Position numbers and translations under genes: made by a program. A DNA stretch of 64,000 bases from SSC4 sp964443225 (GTDB lineage: Bacteria; Chloroflexota; Anaerolineae; SSC4; Amarolineaceae). Positions 32,479-41,357 of the stretch are shown here, one piece after another; position 1 is the stretch's first letter; every line of letters begins with the position of its first letter. The stretch covers positions 48,912-112,911 of the forward strand of contig CAYUCC010000006.1 of NCBI GenBank assembly GCA_964443225.1, written 5' to 3'. Below the pieces are notes generated by a model, which saw nothing but the letters and a program-made list of their open reading frames with translations, was not told the DNA's origin and made no database searches.

Positions 32479-33861
32479 ATGCACCCGCATTTTCAGACGA
32501 TCATCGAACCCTTTCGTATCAAAGCCGTCGAACCGATCCAGTTCACGACCCACGAACAGCGTGCGACGGCGCTGGCTAACGCCGGGTACAATCTCTTCCT
32601 GCTCCGCGCCGAAGACGTGCTCATCGATCTGTTGACCGATTCGGGCACCGGTGCGATGTCGTCGGCCCAGTGGGCTGGCATGATGCAGGGTGACGAGAGC
32701 TACGCCGGCGCGCGCTCGTTCTACCGCTTCGAGGAGTCGGTACGCGGGATCACCGGCTTCAAACACGTGATCCCAACCCACCAGGGACGTGCTGCCGAGC
32801 GTATTCTCTTCGGCAACGTCTGCACACCGGGCACCGTGGTACCCAACAACACCCATTTCGATACGACACGCGCCAACGTCGAATACCGCGGCGCCCAGGC
32901 GCTCGATCTGCCGTGCGCCGATGCCCACCACCCGGCACTGATCGCCCCGTTCAAGGGAAATATGGATCTCGCGGCGCTGCAGCGTGTCCTGGACGAGGCA
33001 CTGCCCGGTCAGGTGCCCCTGGTGATGCTCACCATCACCAACAACTCCGGGGGTGGCCAGCCCGTCAGCATGGCCAACGTGCGCGCCGTGGGTGCCCTGT
33101 GCCACGCCCATGGTGTTCCATTTTTTCTCGATGCCTGCCGTTTTGCCGAAAACGCCTTCTTCATCAAGGAACGCGAACCCGGCTATGCGGATAAGTCGGT
33201 CCTCGAGATTGCCCGCGAGCTGTTCAGTTATGCCGATGGCTGTACGATGAGCGCCAAAAAGGACGGCATGGCCAACATCGGTGGCTTTCTGGCGCTCAAC
33301 GACGACGACCTGGCGCAGCGCTGCAAAAATACACTGATTCTGACCGAAGGTTTTCCAACCTACGGCGGACTGGCCGGTTATGACCTGGAAGCGATTGCCG
33401 TGGGCTTGAAGGAGGTGCTGCACGAGGACTACCTGCGCTACCGCGTGCGCTCGATTGCCTACCTGGGTGAAAAACTCGACGCCGCCGGCGTGCCGTACGT
33501 CAAGCCAACGGGCGGCCATGCCCTGTACATCGATGCCGCCAGCCTGTTGTCGCACATTCCGCCTTCACAGTATCCGGCACAGGCCCTTGCCGTGGCCCTC
33601 TACCAGGAAGGCGGTATCCGTGCCGTCGAGATTGGCAGCGTCATGTTTGGCCGCGTGCACGCCGACGGCACCGAAGAGCCAGCCGCCCTCGAACTGGTGC
33701 GCCTCGCTTTTCCGCGGCGCGTCTACACCCAGAGCCACGTCGATTACGTCGCCGAAGTGATCACCTACGTGGCCGCGATGAAGGAGACGCTGCGCGGCTA
33801 CCGCATCGTCTGGCAGCCGCCCGTGCTGCGCCATTTTACGGCTCGATTCGAGGGGGTCTAG
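32479..33861 (+). CDS. tnaA: Tryptophanase (PLP-dependent beta-eliminating lyase)
   Basis: The 460-residue protein belongs to the tryptophanase/tyrosine phenol-lyase family. The PLP lysine lies in CTMSAKKDG (residues about 255-263), preceded by LDACRFAENAFFIKERE, and the substrate domain has EGFPTYGGLAGYD. The diagnostic site reads VEIGS near residue 384, where tyrosine phenol-lyases have MERG with the Arg that binds the phenol ring, so tryptophanase is preferred. It splits tryptophan to indole, pyruvate and ammonia. AAGGAG lies 6 bases before the ATG. No tnaC-like leader peptide or tnaB permease is seen nearby. Confidence 0.85.
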   Translation: MHPHFQTIIEPFRIKAVEPIQFTTHEQRATALANAGYNLFLLRAEDVLIDLLTDSGTGAMSSAQWAGMMQGDESYAGARSFYRFEESVRGITGFKHVIPTHQGRAAERILFGNVCTPGTVVPNNTHFDTTRANVEYRGAQALDLPCADAHHPALIAPFKGNMDLAALQRVLDEALPGQVPLVMLTITNNSGGGQPVSMANVRAVGALCHAHGVPFFLDACRFAENAFFIKEREPGYADKSVLEIARELFSYADGCTMSAKKDGMANIGGFLALNDDDLAQRCKNTLILTEGFPTYGGLAGYDLEAIAVGLKEVLHEDYLRYRVRSIAYLGEKLDAAGVPYVKPTGGHALYIDAASLLSHIPPSQYPAQALAVALYQEGGIRAVEIGSVMFGRVHADGTEEPAALELVRLAFPRRVYTQSHVDYVAEVITYVAAMKETLRGYRIVWQPPVLRHFTARFEGV

Positions 33862-33868
33862 TCAGGAT

Positions 33869-34405
33869 TTACGGTTTGACGCGGATCGTCATGGTGCCGT
33901 CGTCGATCACAATGTCTTCGACGTAGTAACCGGCGGTGCGTGCTTCGAGCAGACGGGTCAGGACGCCGGGAATCGCGGCGGTGACGAGATTGTTGGGCTG
34001 AATGCGCGTGACGTCCAGGCGCGGCCGGCCATCCACTGCCGTGACGGTGCCTGTCAGCGCCAGGTTGTTGATGGTCAGAGGTGAATAGACCAGGCGGTCG
34101 GCGGTCAGTTCGATGATCCCGTCGTCGAAGGTCACGTCCAGGTTTTCGACGCTGAACTGCTGCGCAACCTCGGGCTGCGTAACGAGGGCTTCGACGTCGT
34201 CCTCGTCCAGCGTCAGAGTGACCGTGCCGTCGGCCGGCAGCCCGTCGCCGGACTCTGGCACAGTGGTGACCACCAGCGGGGCCGTGGTTGGAGTGGCGAC
34301 GATGGTGGGTGTCGGCGCAGGGCTGAACAGCCCACCGACCTGGCAGGCCATGATGGTCAGCAGCACGATCAGGCTGCCCGACACGAGGATGATTCGTCGC
34401 GACAT
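33869..34405 (-). CDS. Lipoprotein with LmeA-like lipid-binding appearance
   Basis: The 178-residue protein has an N-terminal lipoprotein signal (RRIILVSGSLIVLLTIMAC, lipobox TIMAC), then a Thr/Pro-rich linker (about residues 28-55), then a beta-rich domain with repeated strand pairs: VTLTLDEDDVEALV, VTFDDGIIELTADRLV, LTGTVTAVDGRPRLDV and the terminal VIDDGTMTIRV. The strands recall DUF2140/LmeA-type proteins that bind phospholipids outside the membrane, but this is a weak similarity. It converges on tnaA with 7 bp between stop codons and is divergent from queG. Confidence 0.6.
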   Translation of the reverse strand: MSRRIILVSGSLIVLLTIMACQVGGLFSPAPTPTIVATPTTAPLVVTTVPESGDGLPADGTVTLTLDEDDVEALVTQPEVAQQFSVENLDVTFDDGIIELTADRLVYSPLTINNLALTGTVTAVDGRPRLDVTRIQPNNLVTAAIPGVLTRLLEARTAGYYVEDIVIDDGTMTIRVKP

Positions 34406-34534
34406 GGGTTATTTTCCTTACTGGTTCGATGAATTCCAAACAGCTTATCAGGAGGCAGACGTCGCAATGGGTCTGGCGGTTCCCGGGAATCGATTCGGTG
34501 TTGGAATCTCCATGACACACGTGGATGCTCCACC

Positions 34535-35794
34535 ATGACCAGTCTCACGCACAGGCTGCGCGACCAGGCGCATACACTGGGGTTGACCCTGGTCGGCATC
34601 GCGCCGGCGGGTTCAACCAGCCAGGGACCAGCCTACCTGCGCTGGTTGGACCGTGGTTATCACGGTGAGATGGGTTACCTGGCGCGTCCGGATGCCATCG
34701 ACCAGCGTCTGGACGTTCGCCACCGCCTGCCCGCGGCCCGCTCGGTGATCGTGGTTGGCATCCCATACGCCATTGCGGTGCCAGAGCCGGCGCGGCTGCA
34801 CGACCCGGCGCGCGGGCGCTTTGCCCGCTACGCCTGGGGAATTGATTACCACGACGCCCTGAAACCGCGCCTGTTTGCGCTCGACGCCTGGCTGCGGGCA
34901 CAGACCGGCCGCACGACACTGGGGCGCGTCAGCGTCGATTCTGCCCCTGTCCTCGAACGCTCGTGGGCGCAGGATGCGGGCCTTGGTTTTGTGGGCAAAA
35001 ACACCTGCCTCATCCACCCGCGCCAGGGATCGTGGCTCCTACTCGCCACGCTGCTGGTGCCGGAAGAACTCGAAGTCGACGAGCCACCCGTTGTGACCAC
35101 GGACGTTGCCGCAACGGCATCGATCGCGCTGTGGGAAACGTCGGGTTCGCCTGCCGATGGTTCGGCGTATCGCAGTCCGCGCGGTCCTTCCTACCGGTTT
35201 CGCACCGGTGAAACAGCCGGCTGCGGCGGCTGTACGCGCTGCCTGGTCGACTGCCCGACGCAGGCCTTCGTGGCACCCTACGTGTTGGACGCGCGCCGCT
35301 GCCTGTCCTACCTGACGATCGAATACCACGGCGTCATTCCCCGGGCGTTACGGCCCGCCATGGGCAACTGGGTGTTTGGGTGTGACGTATGCCAGGAGGT
35401 GTGTCCCTGGAACGGGCGCCATGCCCAGGTCGACACAGTGCAGGCGCAGGCGTGGTTCCAACCCGACCTGGACCGTGCGGCACCGCACCTGCTCGACCTT
35501 CTGGGGCTGGAAGACGCCGCTTTTCGCGCCCGTTTCCGTGGCAGTCCGGTGCAGCGAACCGGACGCGTGCGCCTGGTGCGCAATGCCTGTGTGGCCGCCG
35601 GCAACTGGGCCGATCCGCAGGCCGTGCCGGCGCTGCTGTCCTGCCTGAACGATGCCCAGCCGCTGATCCGCGCCCATGCGGCGTGGGCGTTGGGGCGCAT
35701 CGATAGTTCCCAGGCGCGATCTGGCCTGCGCGCCGCCCAGGTCACGGAGACCGATGATGTGGTGCTGGCCGAGCTCACCCCGGTAAGTGATTGA
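34535..35794 (+). CDS. queG: Epoxyqueuosine reductase QueG
   Basis: The 419-residue protein has the cobalamin-dependent reductase domain with RSVIVVGIPYAI (residues about 69-80), GRVSVDSAPVLERSWAQDAGLGFVGKNT (about 129-156), and the two-cluster ferredoxin motifs CGGCTRCLVDCP (about 230-241) and CDVCQEVCPWN (about 285-295). A C-terminal HEAT-like segment (ALLSCLNDAQPLIRAHAAWALGRI) is typical of QueG. It performs the last step of queuosine formation in tRNA. The start has no strong ribosome-binding site. MogA follows 20 bp later. Confidence 0.93.
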   Translation: MTSLTHRLRDQAHTLGLTLVGIAPAGSTSQGPAYLRWLDRGYHGEMGYLARPDAIDQRLDVRHRLPAARSVIVVGIPYAIAVPEPARLHDPARGRFARYAWGIDYHDALKPRLFALDAWLRAQTGRTTLGRVSVDSAPVLERSWAQDAGLGFVGKNTCLIHPRQGSWLLLATLLVPEELEVDEPPVVTTDVAATASIALWETSGSPADGSAYRSPRGPSYRFRTGETAGCGGCTRCLVDCPTQAFVAPYVLDARRCLSYLTIEYHGVIPRALRPAMGNWVFGCDVCQEVCPWNGRHAQVDTVQAQAWFQPDLDRAAPHLLDLLGLEDAAFRARFRGSPVQRTGRVRLVRNACVAAGNWADPQAVPALLSCLNDAQPLIRAHAAWALGRIDSSQARSGLRAAQVTETDDVVLAELTPVSD

Positions 35795-35814
35795 CATAAA
35801 AATTGGAGGCAACG

Positions 35815-36447
35815 ATGTTGATACGGGTGGGGGTACTGACGATCAGTGACCGCGCCGCGCGCGGTGATGCAGAGGACGCCAGCGGGCCGCTGATCGAAGA
35901 GATCGTACGTATGCGTCTGCGAGCGATGGTGGTGCTGACGTCGATCGTGCCCGATGAGCGAAACGTCATCGAAGAGGTACTGCGGCGCTGGGCCGACGAA
36001 GCCGATATCGATCTGCTCCTGACGACCGGCGGGACCGGTTTTGCCCCGCGCGACGTCACCCCGGAAGCAACACGGGGGGTGATCGAGCGTGAAGCACCCG
36101 GTTTTGCCGAAGCGATGCGTGCTGCCAGCCTGGCGATTACCCCGCACGCCATGGTGAGCCGTAGCGTCGCCGGCATTCGGGGACGTACCCTCATCGTCAA
36201 CCTGCCCGGCAGCCCCAAAGCGGTGCGCGAAAACCTGGAGACGATTTTGCCCGCGCTGCCGCATGCCGTGGAACTCCTGCAGGCCGATTTGCCGCCGGCT
36301 GCCTACCAGTTTGCGCGGCCTGGTGAGCACCGCCCACCAACGGCCACCATCGACGCCGAGACCGAGCCGCCGCCCTGGGCGGCCGACTTTGCCCAGTACC
36401 TGGCCGATAAAAAAGCTCACCCCACTTCGCCGGCGGACGGCGATTAG
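35815..36447 (+). CDS. MogA/MoaB molybdenum cofactor biosynthesis protein with C-terminal extension
   Basis: The 210-residue protein has the MogA/MoaB fold: VGVLTISDRAARGD (residues about 4-17), LLLTTGGTGFAPRDVTPEAT (about 67-86) and IVNLPGSPKAVRENL (about 126-140). This binds or adenylylates molybdopterin. The core ends near residue 160; the remaining 50 residues are a Pro-rich, charged extension not usual in the family. The ATG at 35815 has TTGGAGG just upstream. It follows queG by 20 bp and converges with galT (4-bp overlap). The aldehyde ferredoxin oxidoreductase in this window would be a possible user of the pterin cofactor. Confidence 0.87.
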   Translation: MLIRVGVLTISDRAARGDAEDASGPLIEEIVRMRLRAMVVLTSIVPDERNVIEEVLRRWADEADIDLLLTTGGTGFAPRDVTPEATRGVIEREAPGFAEAMRAASLAITPHAMVSRSVAGIRGRTLIVNLPGSPKAVRENLETILPALPHAVELLQADLPPAAYQFARPGEHRPPTATIDAETEPPPWAADFAQYLADKKAHPTSPADGD

Positions 36448-37448
36448 AGATCCACCGGCATGTTACGCAGATACTCGGCGCACACTTCGGGCTGCATCAC
36501 GTTGATGCGCATGCCCGAACCGAGCTCGAAGCCGGCGCTGCGGCTCAGGCGCGGCACCACCGTGATGTACCAGTGCAAAAAATCACGCCCCGATTCGTGA
36601 ATGGGCGCGTTTCGAATCATATAGTTATAGTCGGGATCGCGCAGCCCGAAGTAAAGTTTCCGCAGCACGGTGTGCAGTATGGCGCTCATGCCTTTGAGTA
36701 CCTCTGGAGCGGTGCTGAGAAACGTCGGGTGGTGCTGGCGTGGCATGATCCAGGTATGAAACGGGGTCGACGCGGCGTAGGGTACGAAGGCCACAGCGTG
36801 TTCGTTTTCGGCCACCAGGCGTACCTGGGCGGTCAGTTCTTCGGCCAGCATCCGGCAAAATACGCAGTCACCGGTATCGTCGTGATACCGCCGCGCCTCC
36901 TCCATGCGGGCACGTGTGTGCTGCGGCACGATCGGCAAACCGATGATCTGGGTGTGTGGGTGGACGATCGAGGCGCCGGCGGTGGGTCCATGATTTTTGA
37001 AGTAGAGGATGTGTTCCATGCGCGGGTCCCGCTCGATATCGCGCCCGCGCTGCGCCATGGCCCGCAGCGACTGGGCCACTTCCTCCACCGGCTGCAGCGC
37101 CGTCGTCGTATTGTGCAGCGGCGACTCGACGATGACGTCGTGGTAACCGACGGCGGCAATACTGCGGTAGATGCCGTGAAACTCACGCAGTGCATCGCCC
37201 TCGGGAGAAACGGCCGGGTAACGGTTGCGTAGTATACGCAGCTGCCACGGTCCGGCGGCCGGCTCGCGCGCCACCTCGAACTCGGGGCCTTCTTCGTTAC
37301 CCGGGCAGAATGGGCAGCGTGGATCGAGCGGCGGCAGTTCTTCGGTCAGGGGTCGTGCGGTGCTGATGAACTGTTCGGGTCGGTGAGCCCGTTCGGTGGC
37401 AATGATGACCCACTCTTTGGTCGCCATGTTCTGGCGCAGTGTTGCCAT
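36444..37448 (-). CDS. galT: Galactose-1-phosphate uridylyltransferase (GalT-like)
   Basis: The 334-residue protein has the GalT histidine-triad arrangement: RCPFCPGNE Zn site (residues about 45-52), NHGPTAGASIVHPHTQIIGLP (about 149-169) with the HPH active-site pair, and FHTWIMPRQH later. It should transfer UMP between UDP-glucose and galactose 1-phosphate (Leloir pathway), although related enzymes use other sugar phosphates. GAGGAG lies 11 bases before the ATG. It follows the AMMECR1 gene by 17 bp and shares the 3' end with mogA. Confidence 0.88.
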   Translation of the reverse strand: MATLRQNMATKEWVIIATERAHRPEQFISTARPLTEELPPLDPRCPFCPGNEEGPEFEVAREPAAGPWQLRILRNRYPAVSPEGDALREFHGIYRSIAAVGYHDVIVESPLHNTTTALQPVEEVAQSLRAMAQRGRDIERDPRMEHILYFKNHGPTAGASIVHPHTQIIGLPIVPQHTRARMEEARRYHDDTGDCVFCRMLAEELTAQVRLVAENEHAVAFVPYAASTPFHTWIMPRQHHPTFLSTAPEVLKGMSAILHTVLRKLYFGLRDPDYNYMIRNAPIHESGRDFLHWYITVVPRLSRSAGFELGSGMRINVMQPEVCAEYLRNMPVDL

Positions 37449-37465
37449 GTGCCGTCAGCCGCTCC

Positions 37466-37984
37466 TCACGAGTATTTATCAGTGCGAAACCGATAGAGGG
37501 CTGTTGGCTCATCATCGCCAATCCAGGCCTTGCGGCGCGCCAGGGTCACTTGTTCCGCGGCGGTGGTAATCGAAGGAATACCCGGCAGCAGCAGACCGCG
37601 GCGGCCGTCACGCTGGCGCACGACGATGACCCCGTACTTGGCCGGATCCAACTCGGCGAGCGATTCGACCGCTTCCGGTGTACTGAGGACCGAAACCTCG
37701 ATCTGTAGTTCAGCAACTTCCTCGGGGCCCACCGGTGGGAAGCGTGGATCGCGGGTGGCCGCCGCCAGGCTTTCGGCAGCCACCTCGTCGGCCAGGTTTT
37801 TTTGGGTCGCAGTGATCGTGCCGATGCAGCCGCGCAGTTCACCATCTGCTGTGCGCAGGGTGACAAAGACGGGTGCCGGGCCCGGAAAACGTGCCCGCAT
37901 GTCGGCTGGCGGCTCGAATGGACGTCCTTCGATGAGTTCGGCCTCGATGGCCTGGCGTGCCAGCTCGACCAATGGGTGGCTCAC
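37466..37984 (-). CDS. AMMECR1 domain protein (AmmeMemoRadiSam protein A type)
   Basis: The 172-residue protein is one AMMECR1 domain: FVTLRTADGELRGCIGTI (residues about 40-57), the run AAESLAAATRDPRFPPV, and the C-terminal RRGLLLPGIP with QVTLARRKAWI. The RGCIG motif with its conserved Cys is the family hallmark. Its function is unknown; in many bacteria it is encoded beside Memo and radical SAM proteins, which are not seen here. The GTG start has GGAGGAG 11 bases upstream. It is sandwiched between acyl-CoA dehydrogenase (8 bp gap) and galT (17 bp gap). Confidence 0.87.
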   Translation of the reverse strand: MSHPLVELARQAIEAELIEGRPFEPPADMRARFPGPAPVFVTLRTADGELRGCIGTITATQKNLADEVAAESLAAATRDPRFPPVGPEEVAELQIEVSVLSTPEAVESLAELDPAKYGVIVVRQRDGRRGLLLPGIPSITTAAEQVTLARRKAWIGDDEPTALYRFRTDKYS

Positions 37985-37992
37985 CGTGTGAT

Positions 37993-39138
37993 CTACTCCT
38001 CCAGGAGACGGCGGGCTATCACCAGGCGCTGAATTTCGCTGGTGCCCTCGCCAATTTCCATCAAACGGTTGTCGCGATAGATACGTTCGACCGGGTACTC
38101 GCGCGAGTAGCCGTAACCGCCATGGATCTGAATGGCACGGTAACAGACACGCCCGGCCATCTCGGTGGCAAACAGTTTGGCCTGTGCCGCTTCTTTGATG
38201 AAGGGTCGTCCCTGGTCTTTGAGCCAGGCTGCCTTATGGACGAGCAGGCGAGCCGCTTCGATCTCGGTCGAGCTGTCGGCCAGCATCCACTGAATCGCCT
38301 GGTACTGGGCGATGGCAGTGCCAAAGGCGTGACGGGTTTTGGCGTACTTCAACGCCGCTTCGAACGCGGCCTGTGCCAGACCCACGCTCAGCGCGCCAAT
38401 GCCAATGCGGCCACCGTCGAGCACGTTGAGCGTCTGTTGAAGACCGCGGCCTTCCGTGCCCAGCAGGTTGGCAGCCGGCACACGCACGTCCTCGATCGTG
38501 ACGGCGTACGTGTGCGAACCGTGCAGCCCCATCTTTTCTTCCGGTTTGCCGGGCTGGAAACCGGGCGTCGCCGTGGGTACGATGATGTGGCTAAGGCTGC
38601 GACTCCCACCGCGGCGGTCGGTCCGTACCAACAGCACGGCGGTCTTTGCCTCGGCGCCGTTGGTCAGCCACATCTTGGCGCCGTTGATGACCCACTCATC
38701 GCCAACCCCTTCGGCAAAGGTGCGTACGCCGCCCTGCAGGTCGGAACCGGCGCCCGGTTCGGTGAGTCCCAGGCAGCCGATCGCCTCGCCGCGGGCCAGC
38801 GGCACCAGGTATTCCAGCTTCTGTTCGTGTGTGCCATAGAGGTTGATGGCGGCCGCGCTGAGGCCGAGGTGCGCCGCCACGACCAGGGCCGTCGAGCCAC
38901 AGCCGCGGCCCAGTTCTTCGATGAGGATGGCGGCGCTGAGTTGATCGGCGCCCGCACCACCGTATGCTTCGGGAATGTTCAGCCCAAGCAAACCCAAGGG
39001 TGCCATCCGCCGCAGCGTTTCCCAGGGATACTCACCCGTTTCGTCGATGTGACGTGCCCGCGGGGCCACTTCGTTGTCCACAAAGTCGCGCACCATCGCG
39101 CGCAAAGCTCGATGCTCTTCGTTGAGATCAAAAAACAT
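37993..39138 (-). CDS. Acyl-CoA dehydrogenase
   Basis: The 381-residue protein has the three-part acyl-CoA dehydrogenase structure. The FAD-binding motifs are CLGLTEPGAGSDLQG (residues about 121-135) and MWLTNGAEAKTAVLLV (about 154-169). The C-terminal domain ends IHGGYGYSREYPVERIYRD (about 340-358) followed by IGEGTSEIQRLVIAR, which holds the catalytic Glu in the EGT motif as in short- and medium-chain enzymes. It introduces the first double bond of beta-oxidation. AGGAG lies 12 bases before the ATG. An acyl-CoA synthetase gene lies 2 kb upstream in the same direction. Confidence 0.93.
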   Translation of the reverse strand: MFFDLNEEHRALRAMVRDFVDNEVAPRARHIDETGEYPWETLRRMAPLGLLGLNIPEAYGGAGADQLSAAILIEELGRGCGSTALVVAAHLGLSAAAINLYGTHEQKLEYLVPLARGEAIGCLGLTEPGAGSDLQGGVRTFAEGVGDEWVINGAKMWLTNGAEAKTAVLLVRTDRRGGSRSLSHIIVPTATPGFQPGKPEEKMGLHGSHTYAVTIEDVRVPAANLLGTEGRGLQQTLNVLDGGRIGIGALSVGLAQAAFEAALKYAKTRHAFGTAIAQYQAIQWMLADSSTEIEAARLLVHKAAWLKDQGRPFIKEAAQAKLFATEMAGRVCYRAIQIHGGYGYSREYPVERIYRDNRLMEIGEGTSEIQRLVIARRLLEE

Positions 39139-39304
39139 ACCGTTATGCTCCTGGTGGAAAGACCAATGTCACGCGTACTGAAATCATTCTACCACCGATT
39201 GCGGGCAAAATAAAGTCAAGCGCGTCGCCCGCTGCACAAGGTTCCAGCGCCGATCGGCATGTGGCCACCCCAGGGTATTGGAACCTGGGATTGCTGGCAC
39301 CACG

Positions 39305-40318
39305 CTAGCGGTCTGGTGAATGGATGAAATTCACGAGCATCGCATACACCGCATCGGGGCGCGCCTTGGGTCCGCTGGGCTCGATGAAGTCGTGAATCAG
39401 GTCGAGGTCGGGATCGAACTGGTAACTGCGCACCTGGCCACCGTTGGAGAGCCAATTCTGTTCGAGTTCGGCGGCCAGGTCCAGGCGTACGACGCGGTCA
39501 CCCGGTGCGGTGATGATCGTGTTCGACCGGTTGGCCGGGGCCATCGTGCGTGAGGCGGTCATTGCCGACTGACCGAGACGCAGGACTTCGCTCAAGGCAC
39601 GGGATGAGGTGCCGCGGTACGACTGCGCCGGCACCTGGTTCGGGTTGTTGACCTGGATGCTGGGCAGCAGCGGGAGCAGGGTCATTGCCGGGCGCTGCAG
39701 CCAGGAGGGTACCATGCGCAGGCCGTAGGCGGGCGACAGAATCATGACCTGTTGCAGGTCGGAGCGGTTCTGCGCCAGCCAGGTGGCCAGGGCGCCACCG
39801 TAGGAGATGCCCATCACCGTGACATGATCACCCAGGCCGTGGGCGGCGTCCACCACCTGGTTGGTCAGGGCCAGCGCATCCTCCGAGCGTAACTCGCGCA
39901 GCGGGTGAACTTCAGGTCCCGCCAGGCCGTGTTCGGGGAGCAGCGGTACAACCACGTTGAAGCCGGCGGCGTGTAATTCTTCAGCCAGTTGGTGATACTG
40001 GTACGGGCACGAGGTGAACCCGTGCAGCATGACCACCGTGCGCGTCGTCTTCTCGCCGTGATGCAGGAAGATGGTGCGACAGTCCGATTTGACGCCGGTC
40101 TCACCCTGCTGCAGCGTCTCGATACGCTGCACGGCTTCCGCAAACGAGTCCGCCGGATCAGGCGCCAGTTCGTAGCGTACGGGCGATACCGGCAGCACGA
40201 AGCCGAGCGCAAAGAGCACCCCGATCAATCCCAGGACGGCCAGAAGTCCCACACCAACGATTTTTGCTATCCGTCGTCGCGTCGAAACGGTCTGTGTTGC
40301 TGTCGTCATACCTGCCAT
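39305..40318 (-). CDS. Membrane-anchored alpha/beta hydrolase
   Basis: This protein of about 337 residues starts with a basic stretch and one transmembrane helix (KIVGVGLLAVLGLIGVLFALG, residues about 17-38), so the domain probably faces outside. The alpha/beta-hydrolase motifs are VVMLHGFTSCPYQYHQL (about 97-113), the nucleophile elbow MGISYGGALA (Ser near residue 176), and a late DLDLIHDF that may hold the catalytic His. It resembles carboxylesterase/monoglyceride-lipase types. The start is either 40318 or the ATG at 40309; a GGGAG sequence favours 40318. It follows the methyltransferase gene by 19 bp. Confidence 0.8.
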   Translation of the reverse strand: MAGMTTATQTVSTRRRIAKIVGVGLLAVLGLIGVLFALGFVLPVSPVRYELAPDPADSFAEAVQRIETLQQGETGVKSDCRTIFLHHGEKTTRTVVMLHGFTSCPYQYHQLAEELHAAGFNVVVPLLPEHGLAGPEVHPLRELRSEDALALTNQVVDAAHGLGDHVTVMGISYGGALATWLAQNRSDLQQVMILSPAYGLRMVPSWLQRPAMTLLPLLPSIQVNNPNQVPAQSYRGTSSRALSEVLRLGQSAMTASRTMAPANRSNTIITAPGDRVVRLDLAAELEQNWLSNGGQVRSYQFDPDLDLIHDFIEPSGPKARPDAVYAMLVNFIHSPDR

Positions 40319-40337
40319 GGTCTCCCGTTCGAAGATG

Positions 40338-41357
40338 TCACGCGTGGATGGCCACCGTGATCTCACTGCGATTGTGAAACAACTGCCGCGCCCCAAGTAC
40401 CGTGTACGTCTGGGCCAGCGTGGCCAGCGCTGCCTCCGCCACGGGGGCAAACCGGTATTCGGGCAGCTTGAGGGTGAGGAGTCCCAGCCCGCCCGGCTGG
40501 AACCAGCCGTGGACCTGGTTCATGAACTGCGCCGCCTCACCCGCATCCATGCGCATGTCGTTGGTGATGACGGCGAAACGCTGCACACCAGGGTTGAACT
40601 TCTGCGCGTGTACCCGCACGTGGCGGATGCCGGCGACGCCCACCAGCCGCGGGTCGAGGTCGGCCGGGTCGACCGCGACCACGCGCAGGCCGCGCGACTG
40701 CAAAACACGCGTCCAGCCGCCTGGTGCAGCACCCAGATCGAGCGCCACGCCGTGCGTGGGCAGCGACAGACCAAATACCGCCAGCGCTTCCAGCAGTTTG
40801 AATTCGCTGCGGCTGATTTGACCCGGCTCGCGTGCAAAGCGCATCTGGCCGCCGGCCCATGCACTGAGATTGCGCGTGACCGGCGAGACACCGATGTAGG
40901 CACGTTCCGCCGTGGCGGTGACCGACAGAACCTGGCTGGGCTGCGGCACGTTGAGCGACGCACCACTGCGTTCGGCCAGGATCGCCGCCAGGTGCCCGTT
41001 GATGTCGAAGCGGGTTTGTGGCCATGGCCCTTCGCCCACCAGCCTCGACTGCACGGCAAAGGGCAGGGTGGGGTCGAGCAGGTCAGCGAGCGGCTCGACG
41101 ACCTCGGTGAGGCGCGCCAGGCCCGCTGCGCCCGTCAGCAAGGGTGTGCTCACCTGTACCGGGTGCACGTGACGCACCCACACGGGTGGTTGTGCTTCCC
41201 AGGTGGGCAGCAGCGCCAGCTGGGGATCATCCACGGCGGCTAGCAGGGTGCCCGGCTCCAGCCGGCGGACGATCTCGGCGGCGGGCACGGTGCGTTGGAG
41301 CTCGCGGACCGCGGCGGTCTCGGCGGCCGGCGCCGATGTCAGGATGACGTGGCTCAC
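40338..41357 (-). CDS. FtsJ/RlmM-like SAM-dependent RNA methyltransferase
   Basis: The 339-residue protein has an N-terminal region with a THUMP-like appearance (residues about 1-150) and a C-terminal FtsJ-type (RrmJ) domain. The SAM motif is VALDLGAAPGGWTRVLQSRG (about 217-236). Candidate K-D-K-E tetrad residues lie in EFKLLEA, NDMRMD, LTLKLPEY and RSEITVAI. This resembles RlmM, which 2'-O-methylates C2498 of 23S rRNA; the exact target is not certain. The start ATG overlaps the stop of the acyl-CoA synthetase gene (41354-41357). Confidence 0.75.
   Translation of the reverse strand: MSHVILTSAPAAETAAVRELQRTVPAAEIVRRLEPGTLLAAVDDPQLALLPTWEAQPPVWVRHVHPVQVSTPLLTGAAGLARLTEVVEPLADLLDPTLPFAVQSRLVGEGPWPQTRFDINGHLAAILAERSGASLNVPQPSQVLSVTATAERAYIGVSPVTRNLSAWAGGQMRFAREPGQISRSEFKLLEALAVFGLSLPTHGVALDLGAAPGGWTRVLQSRGLRVVAVDPADLDPRLVGVAGIRHVRVHAQKFNPGVQRFAVITNDMRMDAGEAAQFMNQVHGWFQPGGLGLLTLKLPEYRFAPVAEAALATLAQTYTVLGARQLFHNRSEITVAIHA

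Noticed and set aside
32479..33861. Tyrosine phenol-lyase
   Set aside because: The site that carries the phenol-binding Arg in that enzyme (MERG) reads VEIGS as in tryptophanase.
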